DNA of 64,000 nucleotides from Euonymus europaeus (taxonomy: Eukaryota; Streptophyta; Magnoliopsida; Celastrales; Celastraceae), in the NCBI GenBank assembly GCA_963580455.1, contig OY756958.1, positions 12,908,501 through 12,972,500 of the forward strand. The letters run 5' to 3'. This document shows positions 8,829 through 21,009 of the stretch, in pieces; position 1 is the stretch's first letter, and each line of letters opens with the position of its first letter. A program made the position numbers and the translations under genes. A model generated the notes under the pieces. That model searched no databases. It was not told the origin of the DNA and was given only the letters and a program-made list of their open reading frames with translations.

Positions 8829-11547
8829 AAAAAGTGTACACCGAGCAATTTTGATAGTCCGAAGTTGCACAACTCTCTCTATGGAGGAGCTTTTAATGTT
8901 TTTGTCAATTTGTCATAGAAAGTTGGGGTTTTGGAATCAAAATAATCCAGGAAGCATATACTCGTAAAATTTGACGTAGAAGAACAATAAAAAGTGTACA
9001 CCGAGCAATTTTGATGATGAGAAGTTGCTCAACTCTCTCTATGGAAGAGCTTTTTACGTTTTTATCCATTTGTCTTATAAATTTGGTGTTTTCGCATTGA
9101 AATAATCTAGGAAGCTTATACTCGTAAAATTTGACATAGAAGAACAAGAAAAAGTGTACACCGAGCAACTTTGATAGTCCGAAGTTGCTCAACTCTCTCT
9201 ATGGAAGAGCTTTTAACGTTTTTATCCATTTGTCTTATAAAGTTGGTGTTTTCGCATTCAAAAAATCTAGGAAGCTTATACTCGTAAAATTTGACATTTA
9301 AGAACAACAAAAAGTGTGTACCGAGCAACTTTGATAGTCCGAGGTTGCTCAACTGATTCTGTGGAGGAGCTTTAAACGGTTTTGTCCATTTGTCATAGAA
9401 AGTTGGGGTTTTGGCATCGAAATAATCTAGGAAGCTTATACTCGTAAAATTTGACATAGAAGAACAACAAAAAGTGTACACCGAGCAACTTTGATAGTCC
9501 GAAGTTGTTCAACTGACTCTATCGAAGAGCTTTAAACGGTTTTGTCCATTTGTCATAGAAAGTTGGGGTTTTCAAATCGAAATAATTTAGGAAGCTTATA
9601 CTCGTAAAATTTGACATAGAAGAACAATAAAAAGTGTACACCGAGCAATTTTGATAGTCCGAAGTTGCACAACTCTCTCTATGGAGGAGCTTTTAATGTT
9701 TTTGTCAATTTGTCATAGAAAGTTGGGGTTTTGGAATCAAAAAAATCCAGGAAGCATATACTCGTAAAATTTTATATAGAAGAACAATAAAAAGTGTACA
9801 CCGAGCAATTTTGATGATGAAAAGTTGCTCAACTCTCTATATGGAAGAGCTTTTAACGTTTTTATCCATTTGTCTTATAAAGTTGGTGTTTTCGCATTGA
9901 AATAATCTAGGAAGCTTATACTCGTAAAATTTGACATTTAAGAAGAATAAAAAGTGTGTATCGAGCAACTTTGATAGTCCGAAGTTGCCCAACTGATTCT
10001 ATGGAGGAGCTTTAAACGGTTTTGTACATTTGTCATCGAAAGTTGGGATTTTGGCATCGAAATAATCCAGGAAGCATATACTCGTAAAATTTGACATTTA
10101 AGAACAATAAAAAGTGTATACCGAGCAACTTTGATAGTCCGAAGTTGCTCAACTGATTCTATGGAGGAGCTTTAAACGGTTTTCTCCATTTGTCATCGAA
10201 AGTTGGGGTTTGGGCATCGAAATAATCCAGGAAGCTTATACTCGTAAAATTTGACATAGAAGAACAACAAAAAGTGTACACCGAGCAACTTTGATAGTCC
10301 GAAGTTGCTCAACTCTCTCTATGGAAGAGCTTTTAACGTTTTTATCCATTTGTCTTATAAAGTTGGTGTTTTCGCATTCAAAGAATCTAGGAAGCTTATA
10401 CTCGTAAAATTTGACATTTAAGAACAATAAAAAGTGTGTACCGAGCAACTTTGATAGTCCGAGGTTGCTCAACTGATTCTATGGAGGAGCTTTAAACGGT
10501 TTTGTCCATTTGTCATAGAAAGTTGGGGTTTTGGCATCGAAATAATCTAGGAAGCTTATACTCGTAAAATTTGACATAGAATAACAATAAAAAGTGTACA
10601 CCGAGCAACTTTTATGGTCCGAAGTTGCTCAACTCTCTCTATAGAGTAGCTTTAAAGGGTTTTGTCCATTTGTCATAGAAAGTTGGAGTTTTCGAATCGA
10701 AATAATTTAGGAAGCTTATACTCGTAAAATTTGACATAGAATAACAATAAAAAGTGTACACCGAGCAACTTTTATGGTCCGAAGTTGCTCAACTCTCTCT
10801 ATGGAGGAGCTTTAACGGTTTTGTCCATTTTTCATAGAAAGTTAGGGTTTTCGAATCGAAATAATTTAGGAAGCTTATACTCGTAAAATTTGACATAGAA
10901 GAACAATAAAAAGTGTACACCGAGCAATTTTGATAGTCCGAAGTTGCACAACTCTCTCTATGGAGGAGCTTTTAATGTTTTTGTCAATTTGTCATAGAAA
11001 GTTGGGGTTTTGGAATCAAAATAATCCAGGAAGCATATACTCGTAAAATTTGACATAGAAGAACAATAAAAAGTGTACACTGAGCAATTTTGATGACGAG
11101 AAGTTGCTCAACTCTATCTATGGAAGAGCTTTTTACGTTTTTATCCATTTGTCTTATAAAGTTGGTGTTTTCGCATTGAAATAATCTACGAAGCTTATAC
11201 TCGTAAAATTTGACATTTAAGAACAATAAAAAGTGTGTACCGAGCAACTTTGATAGTCCGAAGTTGCTCAACTTATTCTATGGAATAGCTTTAAACGGTT
11301 TTGTCCATTTGTCATAGAAAGTTGGGATTTTCGAGTCGAAATAATTTAGGAAGCTTATACTCGTAAAATTTGACATAGAAGAACAATAAAAAGTGTACAC
11401 CGAGCAATTTTGATAGTCCGAAGTTGCACAACTCTCTCTATGGAGGAACTTTTAATGTTTTTGTCAATTTTTCATAGAAAGTTGGGGTTTTGGAATCAAA
11501 ATAATCCCGGAAGCATATACTCGTAAAATTTGACATAGAAGAACAAT
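8829..11547 (+). repeat. 17-monomer block, tandem copy 2 (2,719 bp)
   Basis: Second tandem copy of the 2,719-bp block. Right of it the sequence rejoins the order seen after about 4,830, offset by 6,718 bp (3,999 + 2,719), for example 'gttcgggttttggaatc' at about 4923 and 11641. The tandem duplication therefore lies inside an older repeated layout. Confidence 0.83.
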
Positions 11548-14500
11548 AAAAAGTGTACACCGAGCAATTTTGATAGTCCGAAGTTGCACAACTCTCTCTA
11601 TGGAGGAGCTTTTAATGTTTTTGTCAATTTTTCATAGAAAGTTCGGGTTTTGGAATCAAAAAAATCCAGGAAGCATATACTCGTAAAATTTGATATAGAA
11701 GAACAATAAAAAGTGTACACCGAGCAATTTTGATGATGAGAAGTTGCTCAACTCTCTCTATGGAAGAGCTTTTAACGTTTTTATCCATTTGTCTTATAAA
11801 GTTGGTGTTTTGGCATTGAAATAATCTAGGAAGCTTATACTCGTAAAATTTGACATTTCAGAACAATAAAAAGTGTGTACCGAGCAACATTGATAGTCCG
11901 AAGTTGCTCAACTGATTCTATGGTGGAGCTTTAAACGGTTTTGTCCATTTGTCATAGAAAGTTGGGGTTTTGGCATCGAAATAATCCAGGAAGCATATAC
12001 TCGTAAAATTTGACATTTAAGAACAATAAAAAGTGTATACCGAGCAACTTTGATAGTCCGAAGTTGCTCAACTGATTCTATGGAAGAGCTTTAAACGGTT
12101 TTGTCCATTTGTCATAGAAAGTTGGGGTTTTGGCATCGAAATAATCTAGGAAGCATATACTCGTAAAATTTGACATAGAACAACAACAAAATGTGTACAC
12201 CGAGCAACTTTGATAGTCCGAAGTTGCTCAACCCTCTCTATGGAAGAGCTTTTAACGTTTTTATCAATTTGTCTTATAAAGTTGGTGTTTTCGCATTCAA
12301 AGAATCTAGAAAGCTTATACTCGTAAAATTTGACATTTAAGAGCAATAAAAAGTGTGTACTGAGCAACTTTGATAGTCCGAGGTTGCTCAACTGATTCTA
12401 TGGAGGACCTTTAAACGGTTTTGTCCATTTGTCATAGAAAGTTGGGGTTTTGGCATCGAAATAATCTAGGAAGCTTATACTCGTAAAATTTGACATAGAA
12501 GAACAACTAAAAGTGTACACCGAGCAACTTTGATAGTCCGAAGTTGCTCAACTGACTCTATGGAGGAGCTTTAAACGGTTTTGTTCATTTTTCATAGAAA
12601 GTTGGGGTTTTGGCATCGAAATAATCTAGGAAGCTTATACTCGTAAAATTTGACATAGAATAACAATAAAAAGTGTACACCGAGCAACTTTTATGGTCCG
12701 AAGTTGCTCAACTCTCTCTATGGAGTATCTTTAAAGGGTTTTGTCCATTTGTCATAGAAAGTTGGAGTTTTCTAATCGAAATAATTTAGGAAGCTTATAC
12801 TCGTAAAATTTGACATAGAATAACAATAAAAAGTGTACACCGAGCAACTTTTATGGTCCGAAGTTGCTCAACTCTCTCTATGGAGGAGCTTTAAACGGTT
12901 TTGTCCATTTGTCATAGAAAGTTGGGGTTTTCGAATCGAAATAATTTAGGAAGCTTATACTCGTAAAATTTGACATAGAAGAACAAAAAAAAGTGTACAC
13001 CGAGCAATTTTGATAGTCCGAAGTTGCACAACTCTCTCTATGGAGGAGCTTTTAATGTTTTTGTCAATTTGTCATAGAAAGTTAGGGTTTTGGAATCAAA
13101 ATAATCCAGGAAGCATATACTCGTAAAATTTGACGTAGAAGAACAATAAAAAGTGTACACCGAGCAATTTTGATGATGAGAAGTTGCTCAACTCTCTCTA
13201 TGGAAGAGCTTTTTACGTTTTTATCCATTTGTCTTATAAAGTTGGTGTTTTCGCATTGAAATAATCTAGGAAGCTTATACTCGTAAAATTTGACATAGAA
13301 GAACAAGAAAAAGTGTACACCGAGCAACTTTGATAGTCCGAAGTTGCTCAACTCTCTCTATGGAAGAGCTTTTAACGTTTTTATCCATTTGTCTTATAAA
13401 GTTGGTGTTTTCGCATTCAAAAAATCTAGGAAGCTTATACTCGTAAAATTTGACATTTAAGAACAACAAAAAGTGTGTACCGAGCAACTTTAATAGTCCG
13501 AGGTTGCTCAACTGATTCTATGGAGGAGCTTTAAACGGTTTTGTCCATTTGTCATAGAAAGTTGGGGTTTTGGCATCGAAATAATCTAGGAAGCTTATAC
13601 TCGTAAAATTTGACATAGAAGAACAACAAAAAGTGTACACCGAGCAACTTTGATAGTCCGAAGTTGCTCAACTGACTCTATGGAAGAGCCTTAAACGGTT
13701 TTGTTCATTTTTCATAGAAAGTTGGGGTTTTGGCATCGAAATAATCTAGGAAGCTTATACTCGTAAATATTGACATAGAATAACAATAAAAAGTGTACAC
13801 CGAGCAACTTTTATGGTCCGAAGTTGCTCAACTCTCTCTATGGAGTAGCTTTAAAGTGTTTTGTCCGTTTGTCATAGAAAGTTGGAGTTTTCGAATCGAA
13901 ATAATTTAGGAAGCTTATACTCGTAAAATTTGACATAGAATAACAATAAAAGTGTACACCGAGCAACTTTTATGGTCCGAAGTTGCTCAACTCTCTCTAT
14001 GGAGGATCTTTAAACGGTTTTGTCCATTTGTCATAGAAATTTGGGGTTTTCGAATCGAAATAATTTAGGAAGCTTATACTCGTAAAATTTGACATAGAAG
14101 AACAATAAAAAGTGTACACCGAGCAATTTTGATAGTCCGAAGTTGCACAACTCTCTCTAAAAAGGAGCTTTTAATGTTTTTGTCAATTTTTCATAGAAAG
14201 TTCGGGTTTTGGAATCAAAATAATCCAGGAAGCATATACTCGTAAAATTTGACATAGAAGAACAATAAAAAGTGTACACCGAGCAATTTTGATGATGAGA
14301 AGTTGCTCAACTCTCTCTATGGAAGAGCTTTTTACGTTTTCATCCATTTGTCTTATAAAGTTGGTGTTTTCGCATTGAAATAATCTATGAAGCTTATACT
14401 CGTAAAATTTGACATAGAAGAACAAGAAAAAGTGTACACCGAGCAACTTTGATAGTCCGAAGTTGCTCAACTCTCTCTATGGAAGAGCTTTTAACATTTT

Positions 14501-15036
14501 TATCCATTTGCCTTATAAAGTTGGTGTTTTCGCATTCAAAGAATCTAGGAAGCTTATACTCGTAAAATTTGACATTTAAGAACAATAAAAAGTGTGTACC
14601 GAGCAACTTTGATAGTCCGAGGTTGCTCAACTGATTCTATGGAGGAGCTTTAAACGGTTTTGTCCATTTGTCATAGAAAGTTGGGGTTTTGGCATCGAAA
14701 TAATCTAGGAAGCTTATACTCGTAAAATTTGACATAGAAGAACAACAAAAAGTGTACACCGAGCAACTTTGATAGTCCGAAGTTGCTCAACTGACTCTAT
14801 GGAGGAGCTTTAAACGGTTTTATTCATTTTTCATAGAAAGTTGGGGTTTTGGCATCGAAATAATCTAGGAAGCTTATACTCGTAAAATTTCACATAGAAT
14901 AACAATAAAAAGTGTACACCGAGCAACTTTTATGGTCCGAAGTTGCTCAACTCTCTCTATGGAGTAGCTTTAAAGTGTTTTGTCCGTTTGTCATAGAAAG
15001 TTGGAGTTTTCGAATCGAAATAATTTAGGAAGCTTA
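11358..15036 (+). repeat. 23-monomer block, tandem copy 1 (about 3,679 bp)
   Basis: Monomers E-E-F-A-A-H-A-B-C-D-E-F-H-A-B-C-D-E-F-H-A-B-C occur here and again immediately to the right at an offset near 3,678 bp. Shared markers: 'ggaggaactttt' E units (11358 and 15037), 'atttcagaacaat' (11855 and 15533), 'caacaaaatgtgtac' (12181 and 15860), and one-base-short 'aataaaagtg' D units (about 13950 and 17629). The copies differ at more sites than the other tandem pairs, for example 'ctctctaaaaagg' near 14153, so this duplication looks older. Confidence 0.75.
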
Positions 15037-18000
15037 TACTCGTAAAATTTGACATAGAAGAACAATAAAAAGTGTATACCGAGCAATTTTGATAGTCCGA
15101 AGTTGCACAACTCTCTCTATGGAGGAACTTTTAATGTTTTTGTCAATTTGTCATAGAAAGTTGGGGTTTTGGAATCAAAATAATCCAGGAAGCATATACT
15201 CGTAAAATTTGACATAGAAGAACAATAAAAAGTGTACACCGAGCAATTTTGATAGTCCGAAGTTGCACAACTCTCTCTATGGAGGAGCTTTTAATGTTTT
15301 TGTCAATTTTTCATAGAAAGTTCGGGTTTTGGAATCAAAAAAATCCAGGAAGCATATACTCGTAAAATTTGATATAGAAGAACAATAAAAAGTGTACACC
15401 GAGCAATTTTGATGATGAGAAGTTGCTCAACTCTCTCTATGGAAGAGCTTTTAACGTTTTTATCCATTTGTCTTATAAAGTTGGTGTTTTCGCATTGAAA
15501 TAATCTAGGAAGCTTATACTCGTAAAATTTGACATTTCAGAACAATAAAAAGTGTGTACCGAGCAACATTGATAGTCCGAAGTTGCTCACCTGATTCTAT
15601 GGTGGAACTTTAAACGGTTTTGTCCATTTGTCATAGAAAGTTGGGTTTTGGCATCGAAATAATCCAGGAAGTATATACTCGTAAAATTTGACATTTAAGA
15701 ACAATAAAAAGTGTATACCGAGCAACTTTGATAGTCCGAAGTTGCTCAACTGATTCTATGGAGGAGCTTTAAACGGTTTTGTCCATTTGTCATAGAAAGT
15801 TGGGGTTTTGGCATCAAAATAATCTAGGAAGCATATACTCGTAAAATTTGACATAGAAGAACAACAAAATGTGTACACCGAGCAACTTTGATAGTCCGAA
15901 GTTGCTCAACCCTCTCTATGGAAGAGCTTTTAACGTTATTATCCATTTGTCTTATAAAGTTGGTGTTTTCGCATTCAAAGAATCTAGGAAGCTTATACTC
16001 GTAAAATTTGACATTTAAGAGAAATAAAAAGTGTGTACTGAGCAACTTTGATAGTCCGAGGTTGCTCAACTGATTCTATGGAGGAGCTTTAAACGGTTTT
16101 GTCCATTTGTCATAGAAAGTTGGGGTTTTGGCATCGAAATAATCTAGGAAGCTTATACTCGTAAAATTTGACATAGAAGAACAACAAAAAGTGTACACCG
16201 AGCAACTTTGATAGTCCGAAGTTGCTCAAGTGACTCTATGGAGGAGCTTTAAACGGTTTTGTTCATTTTTCATAGAAAGTTGGGGTTTTGGCATCGAAAT
16301 AATCTAGGAAGCTTGTACTCGTAAAATTTGACATAGAATAACAATAAAAAGTGTACACCGAGCAACTTTTATGGTCCGAAGTTGCTCAACTCTCTCTATG
16401 GAGTAGCTTTAAAGGGTTTTGTCCATTTATCATAGAAAGTTGGAGTTTTAGAATCGAAATAATTTAGGAAGCTTATACTCGTAAAATTTGACAAAGAATA
16501 ACAATAAAAAGTGTACACCGAGCAACTTTTATGGTCCGAAATTGCTCAACTCTCTCTATGGAGGAGCTTTAAACGGTTTTGTCCATTTGTCATAGAAAGT
16601 TGGGGTTTTCGAATCGAAATAATTTAGGAAGCTTATACTCGTAAAATTTGACATAGAAGAACAAAAAAAAGTGTACACCGAGCAATTTTGATAGTCCGAA
16701 GTTGCACAACTCTCTCTATGGAGGAGCTTTTAATGTTTTTGTCAATTTGTCATAGAAAGTTGGGGTTTTGGAATCAAAATAATCCAGGAAGCATATACTC
16801 GTAAAATTTGACGTAGAAGAACAATAAAAAGTGTACACCGAGCAATTTTGATGATGAGAAGTTGCTCAACTCTCTCTATGGAAGAGCTTTTTACGTTTTT
16901 ATCCATTTGTCTTATAAAGTTGGTGTTTTCGCATTGAAATAATCTAGGAAGCTTATACTCGTAAAATTTGACATAGAAGAACAAGAAAAAGTGTACACCG
17001 AGCAACTTTGATAGTCCGAAGTTGCTCAACTCTCTCTATGGAAGAGCTTTTAACGTTTTTATCCATTTGTCTTATAAAGTTGGTGTTTTCGCATTCAAAA
17101 AATCTAGGAAGCTTATACTCGTAAAATTTGACATTTAAGAACAACAAAAAGTGTGTACCGAGCAACTTTAATAGTCCGAGGTTGCTCAACTGATTCTATG
17201 GAGGAGTTTTAAACGGTTTTGTCCATTTGTCATAGAAAGTTGGGGTTTTGGCATCGAAATAATCTAGGAAGCTTATACTCGTAAAATTTGACATAGAAGA
17301 ACAACAAAAAGTGTACACCGAGCAACTTTGATAGTCCGAAGTTGCTCAACTGACTCTATGGAAGAGCCTTAAACGGTTTTGTTCATTTGTCATAGAAAGT
17401 TGGGGTTTTGGCATCGAAATAATCTAGGAAGCTTATACTCGTAAAATTTGACATAGAATAACAATAAAAAGTGTACACCGAGCAACTTTTATGGTCCGAA
17501 GTTGCTCAACTCTCTCTATGGAGTAGCTTTAAAGTGTTTTGTCCGTTTGTCATAGAAAGTTGGAGTTTTCGAATCGAAATAATTTAGGAAGCTTATACTC
17601 GTAAAATTTGACATAGAATAACAATAAAAGTGTACACCGAGCAACTTTTATGGTCCGAAGTTGCTCAACTCTCTCTATGGAGGATCTTTAAACGGTTTTG
17701 TCCATTTGTCATAGAAATTTGGGGTTTTCGAATCGAAATAATTTAGGAAGCTTATACTCGTAAAATTTGACATAGAAGAACAATAAAAAGTGTACACCGA
17801 GCAATTTTGATAGTCCGAAGTTGCACAACTCTCTCTATGAAGGAGCTTTTAATGTTTTTGTCAATTTGTCATAGAAAGTTGGGGTTTTGGAATCAAAATA
17901 ATCCAGGAAGCATATACTCGTAAAATTTGACATAGAAGAAGAATAAAAAGTGTACACCGAGCAATTTTGATGATGAGAAGTTGCTCAACTCTCTCTATGG

Positions 18001-18715
18001 AAGAGCTTTTTACGTTTTCATCCATTTGTCTTATAAAGTTGGTGTTTTCGCATTGAAATAATCTATGAAGCTTATACTCGTAAAATTTGACATAGAAGAA
18101 CAAGAAAAAGTGTACACCGAGCAACTTTGATAGTCCGAAGTTGCTCAACTCTCTCTATGGAAGAGCTTTTAACGTTTTTATCCATTTGCCTTATAAAGTT
18201 GGTGTTTTCGCATTCAAAGAATCTAGGAAGCTTATACTCCTAAAATTTGACATTTAAGAACAATAAAAAGTGTGTACCGAGCAACTTTGATAGTCCGAGG
18301 TTGCTCAACTGATTCTATGGAGGAGCTTTAAACGGTTTTGTCCATTTGTCATAGAAAGTTGGGGTTTTGGCATCGAAATAATCGAGGAAGCTTATACTCG
18401 TAAAATTTGACATAGAAGAACAACAAAAAGTGTACACCGAACAACTTTGATAGTCCGAAGTTGCTCAACTGACTCTATGGAGGAGCTTTAAACGGTTTTG
18501 TTAATTTTTCATAGAAAGTTGGGGTTTTGGCATCGAAATAATCTAGGAAGCTTATACTAGTAAAATTTCACATAGAATAACAATAAAAAGTGTACACCGA
18601 GCAACTTTTATGGTCCGAAGTTGCTCAACTCTCTCTATGGAGTAGCTTTAAAGGGTTTTGTCCGTTTGTCATAGAAAGTTGGAGTTTTCGAATCGAAATA
18701 ATTTAGGAAGCTTAT
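15037..18715 (+). repeat. 23-monomer block, tandem copy 2 (about 3,679 bp)
   Basis: Second copy of the 23-monomer block. At the junction near 15,037 a C monomer is followed directly by E, skipping D, which marks the exchange point. A one-base deletion ('gttgggttttggc' near 15643) is private to this copy. Within it the 7-mer pattern F-H-A-B-C-D-E is repeated (starts near 16797 and 17916). Confidence 0.75.
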
Positions 18716-21009
18716 ACTCGTAAAATTTGACATAGAATAACAATAAAAAGTGTACACCGAGCAACTTTTATGGTCCGAAGTTGCTCAACTCTCTCTATGG
18801 AGGAGCTTTAAACGGTTTTGTCCATTTGTCATAGAAAGTTGGGGTTTTTGAATCGAAATAATTTAAGAAGCTAATACTCGTAAAATTTGACATAGAAGAA
18901 CAATAAAAAGTGTACACCGAGCAATTTTGATAGTCCGAAGTTGCACAACTCTCTCTATGGAGGAGCTTTTAATGTTTTTGTCAATTTGTCATAGAAAGTT
19001 GGGGTTTTGGAATCAAAATAATCCAGGAAGCATATACTCGTAAAATTTGACATAGAAGAACAATAAAAAGTGTACACCGAGCAATTTTGATGATGAGAAG
19101 TTGCTCAACTCTCTCTATGGAAGAGCTTTTTACGTTTTTATCCATTTGTCTTATAAATTTGGTGTTTTTGCATTGAAATAATCTACGATGCTTATACTCG
19201 TAAAATTTGACATTTAAGAACAATAAAAAGTGTGTACCGAGCAACTTTGATAGTCTGAAGTTGCTCAACTGATTCTATGGAGGAGCTTTAAACGGTTTTG
19301 TCCATTTGTCATAGAAAGTTGGGGTTTTCGAGTCGAAATAATTTAGGAAGCTTATACTCGTAAAATTTGACATAGAAGAACAATAAAAAGTGTACACCGA
19401 GCAATTTTGATAGTTCGAAGTTGCACAACTCTCTCTATGGAGGAACTTTTAATGTTTTTGTAAATTTTTCACAAAAAGTTGGGGTTTTGGTATCAAAATA
19501 ATCTAGGAAGCATATACTCGTAAAATTTGACATAGAAGAACAATAAAAAGTGTACACCGAGCAATTTTGATAGTCCGAAGTTGCACAACTCTCTCTATGG
19601 AGGAGCTTTTAATGTTTTTGTCAATTTGTCATAGAAAGTTGGGTTTTGGAATCAAAAAAATCCAGGAAGCATATACTCGTAAAATTTTATATAGAAGAAC
19701 AATAAAAAGTATACACTGAGCAATTTTGATGATGAGAAGTTGCTCAACTCTCTCTATGGAAGAGCTTTTAACGTTTTTATCCATTTGTCTTATAAAGTTG
19801 GTATTTTCGCATTGAAATAATCTAGGAAGCTTATACTCGTAAAATTTGACATTTAAGAACAATAAAAAGTGTGTACCGAGCAACTTTGATAGTCCGAAGT
19901 TGCTCAACTGACTCTATGGAGGAGCTTTAAACGGTTTTATTCATTTTTCATAGAAAGTTGGGGTTTTGGCATCGAAATAATCTAGGAAGCTTATACTCGT
20001 AAAATTTCACATAGAATAACAATAAAAAGTGTACACCGAGCAACTTTTATGGTCCGAAGTTGCTCAACTCTCTCTATGGAGTAGCTTTAAAGTGTTTTGT
20101 CCGTTTGTCATAGAAAGTTGGGGTTTTCGAGTCGAAATAATTTAGGAAGCTTATACTCGTAAAATTTGACATAGAAGAACAATAAAAAGTGTACACCGAG
20201 CAATTTTGATAGTCCGAAGTTGCACAACTCTCTCTATGGAGGAACTTTTAATGTTTTTGTCAATTTGTCATAGAAAGTTGGGGTTTTGGAATCAAAATAA
20301 TCCAGGAAGCATATACTCGTAAAATTTGACATAGAAGAACAATAAAAAGTGTACACCGAGTAATTTTGATAGTCCGAAGTTGCACAACTCTCTCTATGGA
20401 GGAGCTTTCAATGTTTTTGTCAATTTTTCATAGAAAGTTCGGGTTTTGGAATCAAAAAAATGCAGGAAGCATATACTCGTAAAATTTGATATAGAAGGAC
20501 AATAAAAAGTGTACACCGAGCAATTTTGATGATGAGAAGTTGCTCAACTCTCTCTATGGAAGAGCTTTTAACGTTTTTATCCATTTGTCTTATAAAGTTG
20601 GTGTTTTCGCATTGAAATAATCTAGGAAGCTTATACTCGTAAAATTTGACATTTCAGAACAATAAAAAGTGTGTACCGAGCAACATTGATAGTCCGAAGT
20701 TGCTCACCTGATTCTATGGTGGAGCTTTAAACGGTTTTGTCCATTTGTCATAGAAAGTTGGGGTTTTGGCATCGAAATAATCCTGGAAGTATATACTCGT
20801 AAAATTTGACATTTAAGAACAATAAAAAGTGTATACCGAGCAACTTTGATAGTCCGAAGTTGCTCAACTGATTCTATGGAGGAGCTTTAAACGGTTTTGT
20901 CCATTTGTCATAGAAAGTTGGGGTTTTGGCATCGAAATAATCTAGGAAGCATATACTCATAAAATTTGACATAGAAGAACAACAAAATGTGTACACCGAG
21001 CAACTTTGA
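18130..21009 (+). repeat. 18-monomer block, tandem copy 1 (about 2,879 bp)
   Basis: Offset to the next copy is 2,879 bp. Shared private markers are 'atcgaggaagctt' (about 18382 and 21262), 'accgaacaac' (18436 and 21316), 'tactagtaaaatttcac' (18556 and 21436), 'ctacgatgctt' (19182 and 22061), 'tcacaaaaagttgg' (19468 and 22347) and the shortened 'gttgggttttgg' (19638 and 22517). Few differences are visible, such as 'gctgaac' near 21343 against 'gctcaac'. Ends are approximate. Confidence 0.8.
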
